In this document: positions 8,926 to 17,129 of the stretch, piece by piece
Numbering within the stretch: the stretch's first letter is position 1
Layout of the letters: the number at the start of each line of letters is the position of its first letter
DNA from: Pseudomonadota bacterium
Lineage (GTDB): Bacteria; Desulfobacterota; Desulfobulbia; Desulfobulbales; JAGXFP01
Assembly: GCA_018814305.1 (NCBI GenBank)
Contig: JAHJAA010000073.1
Span: 49,043-113,042 of the forward strand
Reading direction: 5' to 3'
Length of the DNA: 64,000 bases
Translations under genes and position numbers: made by a program
Notes under the pieces: generated by a model
Database searches by the model: none
Told to the model about the DNA's origin: nothing
What the model saw: the letters and a program-made list of their open reading frames with translations, nothing else

Positions 8926-9351
8926 CTACATCCTTAAAGAAACATTGAGGGTAGAGTGGGAACCTCCGAAAAAGTTCTGGGCAAAGGCCTGTACCGTTTC
9001 CGGCAGATAGGGCTTACAACTGAATACATCCAGGTAGACCGCATTCGTCAGGTTGGCGAAGTGGGCCGAAATCAGCGAGGTTTCAATAAGCTGCACCATG
9101 GAGTAGCCGGCAACTTTTTCGTCCTCGCCAAAATGGACCACCTGGGTATCGCCGAAACGCTTCATTTCGATCAGGTCGCACAACTCTACGACGAAGCGGC
9201 GGATGGCCTCCGCATCGCGAATGGTCTCAGGGGTGCAGTTGTATATGTCGATGGAAGAGGCGATTCCCCAGGCGTTTTTGGCGATGGCCTCGTTCATGAC
9301 ATGGAGACCCCGAAGTCCCTCCTGTTCTTTGGTTACGGCTGAACTCTGCAT
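8926..9351 (-). CDS. SpeD/SpeH-like pyruvoyl-dependent decarboxylase (AdoMet decarboxylase fold)
   Basis: 141 residues from the ATG at 9351, which has a good GGAG site; a longer frame upstream lacks coding character. The self-processing triad of bacterial AdoMet decarboxylase (Ser63, His68, Cys83 in the Thermotoga enzyme) is matched with identical spacing by Ser92, His97 and Cys112, and LDVFSC aligns with the DVYTC segment. The residue before the pyruvoyl serine is Thr91 instead of Glu, and the usual TWPE after the histidine is FANL. SpeD homologues that decarboxylate ornithine or arginine instead of AdoMet are known, so the substrate may be an amino acid. It is the first gene after the sigma-54 type promoter. 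Confidence 0.85.
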   Translation of the reverse strand: MQSSAVTKEQEGLRGLHVMNEAIAKNAWGIASSIDIYNCTPETIRDAEAIRRFVVELCDLIEMKRFGDTQVVHFGEDEKVAGYSMVQLIETSLISAHFANLTNAVYLDVFSCKPYLPETVQAFAQNFFGGSHSTLNVSLRM

Positions 9352-9454
9352 TGTTTCTCCTTTTTTAGGAAGTTTTATAACGGGAGTATTGCCCTTGTAT
9401 TTGACGCTGTAATGGTCTCCCCTGTACGATTTGGGGGAGACTCCCGGATTATGT

Positions 9455-9470
9455 TGCACTAATGGTGCCA
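9455..9470 (-). promoter_or_regulatory. Sigma-54 type (-24/-12) promoter of the decarboxylase operon
   Basis: On the minus strand this reads TGGCACCATTAGTGCA. GG and GC are separated by exactly 10 bases, and the TGGCAC half is perfect. It lies about 100 bases upstream of the SpeD-like start at 9351 and points at it. A sigma-54 activator gene with an intact GAFTGA loop is divergently encoded next door, and a 40-bp palindrome sits about 75 bases further upstream, the usual enhancer distance. Confidence 0.8.
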
Positions 9471-9545
9471 AAAATGGGTGTGTTTTGTAACTCTTAGATA
9501 TTAAACAATAAATTTTGAATATATTCATGGCGAAGAGTAGGCGAC

Positions 9546-9585
9546 CATTACATAAATAAGAAAATATTTTCTTGTTTATGTAATG
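9546..9585. promoter_or_regulatory. 40-bp near-perfect palindrome, probable enhancer site
   Basis: The two 20-base halves are complementary at 19 of 20 positions (only 9557/9574 differ) with no spacer at the centre (9565/9566). The sequence is AT-rich. It is placed upstream of the sigma-54 type promoter and downstream of the start of the divergent regulator, so the most direct reading is the binding site of a dimeric or oligomeric enhancer-binding protein. As RNA it would be a long hairpin. Confidence 0.7.
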
Positions 9586-9679
9586 ATGCTAAAGCCCTAT
9601 TTTATGGTCTATTCAGCTAGCAGGATCGTTTGGGGGATTGGGTCTTGGTTGATTGTTCCTGTCTTTTCGTCGAATTTTG

Positions 9680-9781
9680 ATAGTGCACTATAGCTGCCTT
9701 TTGGGGGTGGTCTGGATAAAAAAGAATTTTAATTCCTTTTTACGTATTTTCGGGGTAGTTATGGTGGTTAAAAAAGGAATT
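9680..9781. repeat. Further inverted repeats upstream of the sigma-54 activator gene
   Basis: A perfect 12-base palindrome ATAGTGCACTAT lies at 9680-9691, and an 11-bp inverted repeat pairs 9731-9741 with 9771-9781 (29-base spacer). They sit between the 40-bp palindrome and the regulator start at 9867. They may serve autoregulation, but no promoter core is clear. Together with the two sites above they are all I can see in the 515-base divergent region. Confidence 0.4.
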
Positions 9782-9866
9782 GTATTTCTGATTGCAGTTG
9801 AGGAACAATAATAGTCCCTGGGCAAGGGGGGTCTTTGCTCCAGGTTAAAGATCAGAGGGGGGATCA

Positions 9867-11315
9867 ATGTTAACGAGACTTGTGTTGGCAATTGAGGATG
9901 CCGGTCTGCAAAATGTTCTCGAAGAGAGTTTTGCTTCAGCCGATGTTCAGGTTGAATCCTGTGGGCAGGAGAAAAATCCCTGGCAGCGGGTGGTGCAGAG
10001 TTGCGGAGACATTATCGTGGTCAGCGAGAGCTTGATTCCCCAACCGGTTGAATCCAGTTTGACGGTGTTGAATAACCTTCCGGAAACTCCGACCACTGTA
10101 GTGCTGCATGGATTCGATTCTTCCGAGGAACATGCCCAATTGATGGCAGCTGGGGCTGATGTGGTTTTGTACTCGGGGATTATGAAGACGAGCCTGGTTG
10201 ACGCCATCCAAACTACTCTAGATTATCGGCAACAGTTGGGTCCGGTGGAGGCCCTTGAGCGCTGGAACAAGGTCCAGCCTAAATTAACGGATTTTATTTC
10301 CAACAGCGAGGAGATGCAGATCTTCATCAATGAGGTCAAACTGGTGGCCTCAAGTGATTCTATTTTGCTTCTGTTGGGAGAGACCGGGGTTGGCAAGGAG
10401 CATTTAGCCAAGGCGATTCATGCCGAAAGTCCTCGGGCCTCGGCCCCATTTGTGGCCTTGAATATGGCGGCCCTGCCGGAGCAACTCCTGGAGAGCGAAC
10501 TGTTCGGTCACACCCGGGGGGCCTTTACCGGAGCGACCCGGTATCGGCGTGGCGCCTTTGAATTGGCCCATGGCGGGACCATCTTTCTTGATGAAATAGG
10601 GGAGATGCCCCTGCATCTGCAGACCAAACTTCTGCGGGTGTTGCAGGATTACGAAATTCGCCCGGTGGGCAGCGAGAAACCGGTCTGGGTTGATGTGCGG
10701 GTGATTGCCGCCACCAACCGTGATTTAGAAGTAGAAGTGGCCGAGGGGAATTTTCGGAAGGATCTCTACTATCGGCTCAGCGTCATGACCCTGACCATCC
10801 CTCCCCTTCGTCATCGACAGGAGGACATCCCCGCCATGGTCCGGCGGTTCATGACCTATTATCGGTATAAGATCGGGCGGGACGTAAGCCAGATATCCGA
10901 TCAGGCTCTGAAGGCTCTTCGCCGCTATGATTGGCCGGGGAATGTCAGGGAGTTGATGAATGTGATCGAGCGGGCCATGCTGATCTGTAAGGCCCATGAA
11001 ATATCGATCCAGGATCTACCCTCCGGGTTCCATCAGGGTCTGCTGCCGACCCGATATCAATTCCTGCCGGGACCGGACGCCTATCCTGCCTCCTGGAAGG
11101 AAAAAACGCTCCCCGAGGTGCAACGTGAGGTGTTGGACCAGGTTGAGGCGATCTATATCCAAATGATCCTGAACGAGACCGGGGGACGGGTCAACCAGGC
11201 CGCCGAAAAAGCCGGAATCAACTCCCGTAGCCTCTATAATAAGATGAAACGTCTGGGTATCCGCAAAAGTGATTTTAGAAAGCCAGGCAGGGGGGAAGTG
11301 AGGGGTAAGGGGTGA
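9867..11315 (+). CDS. Sigma-54 enhancer-binding regulator with degenerate receiver domain
   Basis: 482 residues, three domains. The AAA+ core is intact: Walker A GETGVGKE (171-178), the sigma-54 contact loop GAFTGA (218-223), Walker B IFLDE (about 239-243) and the arginine-rich [10 protein letters not shown] segment. The C terminus has a Fis-type helix-turn-helix ([25 protein letters not shown]). The N-terminal 120 residues look like a receiver, keeping an acidic pair (Glu10, Asp11), but the phosphoacceptor position is Ser53 and the conserved Thr and Lys are lost (VVLHG, VVLYSG), so phosphorylation is unlikely. It is divergent from the decarboxylase operon and is its probable activator. Strong purine-rich ribosome site. 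Confidence 0.93.
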   Translation: MLTRLVLAIEDAGLQNVLEESFASADVQVESCGQEKNPWQRVVQSCGDIIVVSESLIPQPVESSLTVLNNLPETPTTVVLHGFDSSEEHAQLMAAGADVVLYSGIMKTSLVDAIQTTLDYRQQLGPVEALERWNKVQPKLTDFISNSEEMQIFINEVKLVASSDSILLLLGETGVGKEHLAKAIHAESPRASAPFVALNMAALPEQLLESELFGHTRGAFTGATRYRRGAFELAHGGTIFLDEIGEMPLHLQTKLLRVLQDYEIRPVGSEKPVWVDVRVIAATNRDLEVEVAEGNFRKDLYYRLSVMTLTIPPLRHRQEDIPAMVRRFMTYYRYKIGRDVSQISDQALKALRRYDWPGNVRELMNVIERAMLICKAHEISIQDLPSGFHQGLLPTRYQFLPGPDAYPASWKEKTLPEVQREVLDQVEAIYIQMILNETGGRVNQAAEKAGINSRSLYNKMKRLGIRKSDFRKPGRGEVRGKG

Positions 11316-11327
11316 GGAGTAAGGGGG
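11290..11327 (+). other. G-rich tract with four G runs at the end of the activator gene
   Basis: G runs at 11290-11295, 11302-11305, 11309-11312 and 11323-11327 could form an RNA or DNA quadruplex across the stop codon (11313-11315). A simple repeat of CAATTCAACTAATTCAACTAA type follows before the next, convergent gene. It may replace a terminator, which is otherwise not seen here. Confidence 0.35.
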
Positions 11328-11387
11328 AAACCCTCCCTTACAACCGAACCAATCAAACCAATTCAACTAATTCAACTAATCGAACCT

Positions 11388-11975
11388 TTATTCTTCAATA
11401 TCCCGGAAGTCAGCCCGGGTTTCTTCGAGTTTCTTTTTATAGGTTTCGGCATCGCCGTATTCAAGGAAGTTTTTATAACGGTTGTGGATGGTGCGGACTT
11501 TACGGGCATGTTTGATGGGGCACCAGTACTGCTCGGTTCGGGCGCCGATTTCCTGGATATACCCAATCAGGCCGTTGAAATAACCACAATAGATACAATT
11601 GATTTTTTCGATGGGATTGAGGTATTGGAGGGCATGTCGATCCACCACGATATAGTCACTGCGCCTGACCTTGGGTATCCCGTATATTGGAAAGCTGAAC
11701 GCCTGAAAAATTGAGACGAAAAGATCGAGCAGGGCGGCGGGAATGAGGCAAGCCCAGACCAATGGGCCGGTCAGGATATTCAGGAGTGAGGCCTGGGTGA
11801 TGTAAGCTGGAATGCTGGTGGTCAAGGAGCGGTGGTATTGCCGGGTGGTTTCCTGGAAGTAGATCTTTTTATCCTGGATGATGTAGTAAAATTCCTGCTG
11901 TTTTTTCTGGATTTCGGTGGAAAGACGTTTTTCGAGTATTTTGATCTGCTCGATAATTTCATGGATGTTGTTCAT
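11388..11975 (-). CDS. Conserved membrane protein of unknown function with coiled coil and CxxC
   Basis: 195 residues. A charged N-terminal coiled coil (about 5-45) precedes one hydrophobic region of two short segments (about 65-95, LNILTGPLVWACLIPAALLDLFVSIF). The soluble C terminus has INCIYCGYFNGLIGYIQEI and ARTEQYWCPIKHARK, a Cys-containing block I remember from unannotated bacterial proteins. No function is known to me. It follows the glycan operon on the same strand after a 136-base gap, so membership in that operon is possible but not shown. Confidence 0.75.
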   Translation of the reverse strand: MNNIHEIIEQIKILEKRLSTEIQKKQQEFYYIIQDKKIYFQETTRQYHRSLTTSIPAYITQASLLNILTGPLVWACLIPAALLDLFVSIFQAFSFPIYGIPKVRRSDYIVVDRHALQYLNPIEKINCIYCGYFNGLIGYIQEIGARTEQYWCPIKHARKVRTIHNRYKNFLEYGDAETYKKKLEETRADFRDIEE

Positions 11976-12111
11976 GGAAGACCCGGCCTCCTCGGTCGGG
12001 TGATGTCAGGCTTGGTGTAACTAGTTGGTCAGGCGTTGAGTGGTTCTCCTCGAATTGATTATTACTGATCTCTTTTTAGAGTACTTGAATCGGCCCAGGA
12101 GTCAATCTTCT

Positions 12112-12480
12112 TCAGCCCTTGAAGACCAAATGGCGGGAGCAAAAATAGTTGATTACCACGATTCCTCCCTCGGTGATCAACTTGCTGATCGGCTCCATGG
12201 TGGGGGGCAGCCACAAGGCCAATTGTCTGAGAACCAGAGTGGAGAGCAGGGTCGAGAAGATCCATAAGAGGCTGTAGGCCAGGGCCTCCCGCCACCAGGC
12301 CTTGGGTGAATCTCGGCGGAAGGTCCAGTGCCGGTTGAGAAGAAAGGCGGTGATCGCCCCAATGAGGCGGGCCAAGGGATTGGCGATGAGCAGAATGATC
12401 CCCACCTGCCGTAAGAAGACAAAGGTTAGAAAATCGGCCCCGAAGGCCACCCCGCCGCTGACCACATATTTAACGACCAT
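12112..12480 (-). CDS. GtrA-like membrane protein (putative lipid-linked sugar flippase)
   Basis: 122 residues from ATG 12480, overlapping the end of the large upstream membrane protein by 11 bases. Four predicted membrane segments and the family patterns YVVSGGVAFGADFLTF, NPLARLIGAITAFLLNRHWTFR and a final INYFCSRHLVF identify GtrA. GtrA-type proteins are thought to flip undecaprenyl-phosphate-linked sugars across the inner membrane. A GtrB-type transferase begins the same gene series at 18083, which supports a glycan-modification role. Confidence 0.88.
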   Translation of the reverse strand: MVVKYVVSGGVAFGADFLTFVFLRQVGIILLIANPLARLIGAITAFLLNRHWTFRRDSPKAWWREALAYSLLWIFSTLLSTLVLRQLALWLPPTMEPISKLITEGGIVVINYFCSRHLVFKG

Positions 12481-15049
12481 GGATTTGTTCCGCCAGCATG
12501 GTCCAGCGATTCCGGGGGAATTCCTGGCGTAAACGGTCGAGCCCAACTGCCACTTGATCGGGGCGGTCCAGGGACTCGTCAATCATCGCCAGACGGTAAA
12601 GGCTTTCCGGGACCCAGTAGGCATGATACTCCTCGGTCAGCAGTCGGTAGCGCTGGGCCGCCTCCTCCTTCTGGTCGTCAAGGTCCAGGGAGCGTGCCGC
12701 CCAGAACAGGGCCTCTTCTTTCTGGGCCTTGACATGCCGCCCGGCAAAGGCCTGATCAAAATAACGGGCCGCCTCCTCATACTTCTGGGAGCGGAAGTAT
12801 TGGTGACCCCGCTGGTAAACCCGCTTTGGAGATTGAAAGTAGAGTCCTCCGCAGGCCATTAACAGAAGGGGAATGGCAGTGAGTCTGATCAGCCACCAGC
12901 GCCGGGAAAATCGGGAATTTGAGCGGTGGGTTTCTTCTATCAGATGTTGACCACGTCTCTGGAGTACGAAAAATAAGCCATAGCCCAGGATAAAGAAGAG
13001 GGCAAGAACCGAGGCGATTTTACCCCAGCGCATGACCTTGGTTGAGCCATAGAACAGTTCAACCTCCCGATGCGCGGGAACCACCATCATATATCCGGGT
13101 GAGACGAGATAGATCGTTTCACCGTTCTTGCTCTGCCAACGGGGATTGAAGCCAAAACGAATCAGATGGGGGACCCCGATGGCGCTGGTGGTAAAACGGA
13201 TTCGCTCCCGTTCGATGGTGACTCCACTGACGGCTTGGATACGTTCAATTCCCGTTGGTTCAGGCCAGGCCAGGCCTTGTCTTTCCTGGGTCTGTTGAGG
13301 GGTGAGAAAGGCCAGGGGTGGGTCATCCGGACTCTTTAATTTTTGAAACCAGGCAAAAGATTTTTCTTTCCAGTTCTGGCGCCCGGTTACGGAGACCGGA
13401 CCGTTAATTGGAGTCACGTAGCTGTTGGAGAAGTCTTTTAATCGGTAGATTTCGAAGGGGGGGCTTCCGCCGATTATTTCATAGAGGCCGGATTTGGTTA
13501 ATTCTTTCTTGGCATTATCACTTCTAACCAGGATGTCCTGGGTGTTGAGAACCGCCATATGGAGTGCTGCCCGCACCGGATCAAGACTTCCCGAAGGGAA
13601 TTGGGACAAGGGAGACGAGGGCCGGGCCGAGATCTCCGATTGGAGTTGGTAGATCACCGGACCCAGGGGGGCTGATTCCATATAGAGACCTTCCAGGACT
13701 GGGCGGCCACCAAGAAACATCGGCAGGGTCTCAAGGACCCGGGTGGAGCCGAGGTCATTATTATCCGGATCGTGTTCAAAAACCAGGCGGGGCGAGTTGA
13801 GGTCGCCCTTGAGCTTGGGGAAGAGTTGCTCCAGGGTAGGCCACATGACCTTGGACTCCAGGCCGGAATGGTTCCATAGGGTCCAGTGGGGGGCCTGTCT
13901 TACCTCGAGGCTTAGAAAGCCCAGGGTCAGAAAGAGCAGGCCGATTCCAGCAAGACCGCGGGCGGGAAGGGTGATGATCAGTCTTTCGAGAAGGTTGCCG
14001 AAGAACCAGCCACTGACCACACAACCCATCAGCCAGGCATAGGGGAAGAATCGAATGTCTGCCAGGCCGATTCGCTCTGAGGCAAACCAGCCGACCAGGG
14101 CAATGACCCCTCCGAAGAGGAAGAGCAGGGCGTGATCAATCCGGTCGGTCGTCCAGCCCCGCCGGACGTTTGGGATGAGCGGGGTAATGAATATTGCGAG
14201 TAGACCGGCAATGAGCACCGGACGGACCGTCATCGGTAGAATATCCTGCCAGTTGTTGAGCAGGTAAGGAGAATCGTTAGGGGTGATATAGGGGCCGGTC
14301 TCGATGAGCGGCCAGAGCCAGAAACCCAAGAGGAGAACAGCCAGGCTATGGGTGCGGACCAGATAGAGAAAATTGGCCTTGAAACGGCCGGTTTGGAAGA
14401 GAAAGGCCGTGGTGGTAAAGCCGGTTACCAGCAAGGCGTAGCCGTGGGACATGCCGACCAGAACCTCAAGGCAGCCGCCCAAAACCCAGTATCGTCCATC
14501 CTTGATCCCCCGGCTCCAGACCGCCAGGGTGATCACCGAGAAGACCATTCCGTAACTGTAGGCGAATTCTCCAGCCAGGGTGCTTAATAGATTACCACCC
14601 CAGATCGAGTGCTGCTCATGGAGCATGAAACAAAGGGCCCCCAGAGATCCTGCCAGGGCCGATAACCGGTGGAAACCGAGAAATCTCCCAACCCCATAGA
14701 CGATGGCCGGGAGAACGATAATCCCGAGCATGGCTGTTACTTTGAAGGCGACGGCAAAGGAGAGGAGTTTGGCCAGTAAGGCCATGGTGATGAAGGGCAA
14801 CGGGAAATAGTAGGAAAGAAAAGGAAAGCCGCCAAAAACCTCGGGGAGCCAGGCGGAGAGCTTGCCCTGGGGGAAGATGTCGGTAACAAAGATCTTTGCT
14901 CCGAAGATCTGGGAGGCCATGTCCCCACCGGTGGGAAGATTGGCGCTGAGCATCAATTCCGGATGGAGCAGGCTGAGCGGAATTATAGCGAGCACCAGGC
15001 TGATGGTCAGATCGGTTATCAGTCCGGTGATGGTATGGGCAGGCTTCAT
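12470..15049 (-). CDS. Large polytopic membrane protein with periplasmic and TPR-like regions
   Basis: 859 residues from the ATG at 15049, whose ATGA overlaps the upstream stop. The N-terminal half (to about residue 400) has about ten hydrophobic segments with a periplasmic loop after the first (GGDMASQIFGAKIF), resembling the membrane proteins annotated as 6-pyruvoyl-tetrahydropterin synthase-related, many of which are glycosyltransferase-like. A soluble stretch (about 410-690) and one more membrane segment follow. The last 115 residues form two or three TPR-like repeats (YQRGHQYFRSQKYEEAARYF). In a GtrA/GtrB setting it may be the periplasmic sugar transferase, which is inference. Confidence 0.75.
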   Translation of the reverse strand: MKPAHTITGLITDLTISLVLAIIPLSLLHPELMLSANLPTGGDMASQIFGAKIFVTDIFPQGKLSAWLPEVFGGFPFLSYYFPLPFITMALLAKLLSFAVAFKVTAMLGIIVLPAIVYGVGRFLGFHRLSALAGSLGALCFMLHEQHSIWGGNLLSTLAGEFAYSYGMVFSVITLAVWSRGIKDGRYWVLGGCLEVLVGMSHGYALLVTGFTTTAFLFQTGRFKANFLYLVRTHSLAVLLLGFWLWPLIETGPYITPNDSPYLLNNWQDILPMTVRPVLIAGLLAIFITPLIPNVRRGWTTDRIDHALLFLFGGVIALVGWFASERIGLADIRFFPYAWLMGCVVSGWFFGNLLERLIITLPARGLAGIGLLFLTLGFLSLEVRQAPHWTLWNHSGLESKVMWPTLEQLFPKLKGDLNSPRLVFEHDPDNNDLGSTRVLETLPMFLGGRPVLEGLYMESAPLGPVIYQLQSEISARPSSPLSQFPSGSLDPVRAALHMAVLNTQDILVRSDNAKKELTKSGLYEIIGGSPPFEIYRLKDFSNSYVTPINGPVSVTGRQNWKEKSFAWFQKLKSPDDPPLAFLTPQQTQERQGLAWPEPTGIERIQAVSGVTIERERIRFTTSAIGVPHLIRFGFNPRWQSKNGETIYLVSPGYMMVVPAHREVELFYGSTKVMRWGKIASVLALFFILGYGLFFVLQRRGQHLIEETHRSNSRFSRRWWLIRLTAIPLLLMACGGLYFQSPKRVYQRGHQYFRSQKYEEAARYFDQAFAGRHVKAQKEEALFWAARSLDLDDQKEEAAQRYRLLTEEYHAYWVPESLYRLAMIDESLDRPDQVAVGLDRLRQEFPRNRWTMLAEQIHGR

Positions 15050-15888
15050 CCGTTCCTCTCGGTCATGGGTGAACTGGGATGGGCCGGACGATTCTTCAGC
15101 AGGGTCATGATGGTGATGGCCAGGGCGGCAGCCAGTGAGGCTCCTCCCAGGGAGAACCAGATCCGGGGGGATAACCAGTAGGGGATCCCTCCCATGATCG
15201 ATTCCTTGGTGCCGGGAAAAAAAAGGGTCGCCCACTGAAGTTCACTTTTCTCCTGATTGGTGGCATTCTGCCATTCACAGTAAAACCAGAGGTTGTTCAT
15301 TGGTTTGGTTTTAAGGGTGGTTGCTCCGGTGGTCACTAGAAGTGGCGCGATGGGGGGGCGATTGGCGGTGAAGGTTGTCTTGAGGGCGGCAAGGGCGGAG
15401 TCCACCGGCTGCAGGAGACCATAGCGAAGCCCGGAGGGAAAAGTCGGTAATGAACCTGAGACAACGAGGTCACCACTGTCCCGTCGCTTGGCTTGCAGGC
15501 CATCGGGCCAAGCCGGGTCGGTACCGGTGAGCCGGATCAGTTTGCTGAAGGTGATCCCGGACTTGTCATGGAAAACGATAAGCAGGGGGCGTTGGTTTTT
15601 GTCCGCATCCGGGAGTACATAGTGGTGGCGGATTCCGGGGGGCCAGACCGGAGAGATATTATTCCTGCTCGCCCCGGAAGGAGAAAGTTGCAACCAGTTC
15701 CAGCCAGCGGTTAAGGAGTAGATGGTGGCCCGGTAGGCGGTGTCGTTGCCAGCCTGTTCAACGCGGATCAGGGTTTCTCCTGCCGGGACGATTTTGAAAT
15801 CAAGGGTGCCGGCGAATCCGGATGCAGGAAGAAGCAACCACATCACTGCTACGGATATTCTAATTGCAGGGAATATGCGCGTTCTCAT
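15046..15888 (-). CDS. Exported protein with C-terminal membrane anchor, unknown function
   Basis: 280 residues from ATG 15888, preceded by GGGGG. Signal peptide to about residue 26 (cleavage near SGFAG), a large periplasmic region, and a single membrane helix near the C terminus (about 240-262, WFSLGGASLAAALAITIMTLL) with a short cytosolic tail. No family recognised. The 4-base overlap with the big membrane protein suggests the two products act together at the inner membrane. Confidence 0.75.
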   Translation of the reverse strand: MRTRIFPAIRISVAVMWLLLPASGFAGTLDFKIVPAGETLIRVEQAGNDTAYRATIYSLTAGWNWLQLSPSGASRNNISPVWPPGIRHHYVLPDADKNQRPLLIVFHDKSGITFSKLIRLTGTDPAWPDGLQAKRRDSGDLVVSGSLPTFPSGLRYGLLQPVDSALAALKTTFTANRPPIAPLLVTTGATTLKTKPMNNLWFYCEWQNATNQEKSELQWATLFFPGTKESIMGGIPYWLSPRIWFSLGGASLAAALAITIMTLLKNRPAHPSSPMTERNG

Positions 15889-16026
15889 TGCATACCCCCA
15901 GAGAAAGGTTGCTTGCACTCAGGTATCGAATTATCGGTGTGAATCGTAAACCCACCTCTCCTGCCGGGGCGTGATGATTGGTCGTGGCAATTGGCCATGG
16001 CGGGGTTTTGGGTCAAGGCTTCAGTA

Positions 16027-17001
16027 TTAAAGGTTGGGGTCGGCACAGTTGATCGGTAAATCGACGGTGAAATTCTGGTCAAAAGTGCTGGTGGCAGCGG
16101 TCGCCGTAAAGGTTCCTTCATGTTTAATGGTGAACGAAAGGCCGATCTGACCGGTTCCGGCAGTGACGCTACAGATATAGTCCAACGAGAACGAAGAGAA
16201 GGTATACTGTAGGGTGTCATTATTGAATTCATAACCGGTTGCTCCAAGGAGCGAGTCGAGGGTACTGGCCATGTTGCTGGGTTGTTCGGTCTGGCCGCTT
16301 ACGGTGCTGGTTATGTCGGTTAGAACGGATCTGGTGACGGCAAATTCGGCGGTGTTGACGCCTTGACCGGTTCCCACATGAAGCAAAACCTTGAACGGGA
16401 TGTTAGTGTATTGGTCCGTGGTGTACTCCGCAATGATAATCGGCACGGCATCGGCTGCAGCGAGTTCGAGTTTGTTGAGCTGATTCAGGTTGCCGGTGAT
16501 GACCAGATTGCCATTGCCGCTGGTTTTTATGGTGGTTTGGTCGATAACGCTCTTGGTGCTGACCTGATTTTCTTGGATTAAAAGGTATCCAATGGGGACG
16601 CTGTTCAGATCGATGGAAAGACCACCGGGGAAGGTGATTGGGCCTAGTTCACTCTGGTTGACCGTCAGGGCCACCTGGGCCGGAGTGATGAAGTTCAACC
16701 CCGCGGGTTGCAGTGCATAGCCTACAGTGGCAGGGCCTGACTCCGGAGTCACAGTTATGCTGGTGTCTTGGGCCAGAGCCCCAGGGGGGATAGCCAAGGA
16801 AAAGCGATTGTCGCTGGTGGCGATGGTTCCACCGAGCTGGGAGGTGATGAGCACGGTGGTTGTAGTTGTTGATTCCGTGGTTGTAGTGGTAATTTCGGAA
16901 CCTCCACTGCCGCCGCCCCCACAGGAGATCAGGACAAGGGCAAGGCCGCCGGCAGCAAACAGATTTACGGCCAGGAATCGGGTTGTTCTCAAGGTGATCA
17001 T
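16027..17001 (-). CDS. Lipoprotein with Thr-rich linker and ZU5-like domain
   Basis: 324 residues. The N terminus has a lipoprotein signal ending LVLISC (acylated Cys27), a Gly-rich stretch and a Thr-rich linker (about 37-50, TTTTTESTTTTT). Residues about 55-125 resemble the ZU5-like domain of bacterial surface lipoproteins: GGTIATSDNRFSLAIPPGAL then ITVTPESG. The C-terminal half is beta-rich and unassigned. It lies in the glycan operon between the GtrB-like gene and the exported protein. The Thr-rich linker recurs in the di-heme lipoprotein near 36 kb and might be glycosylated, which would fit the operon, but that is inference. Confidence 0.8.
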   Translation of the reverse strand: MITLRTTRFLAVNLFAAGGLALVLISCGGGGSGGSEITTTTTESTTTTTVLITSQLGGTIATSDNRFSLAIPPGALAQDTSITVTPESGPATVGYALQPAGLNFITPAQVALTVNQSELGPITFPGGLSIDLNSVPIGYLLIQENQVSTKSVIDQTTIKTSGNGNLVITGNLNQLNKLELAAADAVPIIIAEYTTDQYTNIPFKVLLHVGTGQGVNTAEFAVTRSVLTDITSTVSGQTEQPSNMASTLDSLLGATGYEFNNDTLQYTFSSFSLDYICSVTAGTGQIGLSFTIKHEGTFTATAATSTFDQNFTVDLPINCADPNL

Positions 17002-17129
17002 CAGGTACCTCCATCTATCTGGTGTCTGTCATGCTAAAGGCCAGGCACTATCTTGGCAATCCGCGATTGGTTGATTAAAAAAGTCCTTGGGATTGAACTG
17101 TTAATGTATTTATTGCTTGGCGGAAAAAA

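Noticed and set aside
9352..9528. N-terminal extension of the SpeD-like frame
   Set aside because: It covers the sigma-54 type promoter, has no ribosome site, and the inner ATG at 9351 has a good one.
17037..17052. Possible sigma-54 promoter on the plus strand
   Set aside because: The GG-N10-GC spacing is present but the sequence around it deviates and no plus-strand gene follows for more than 1 kb.
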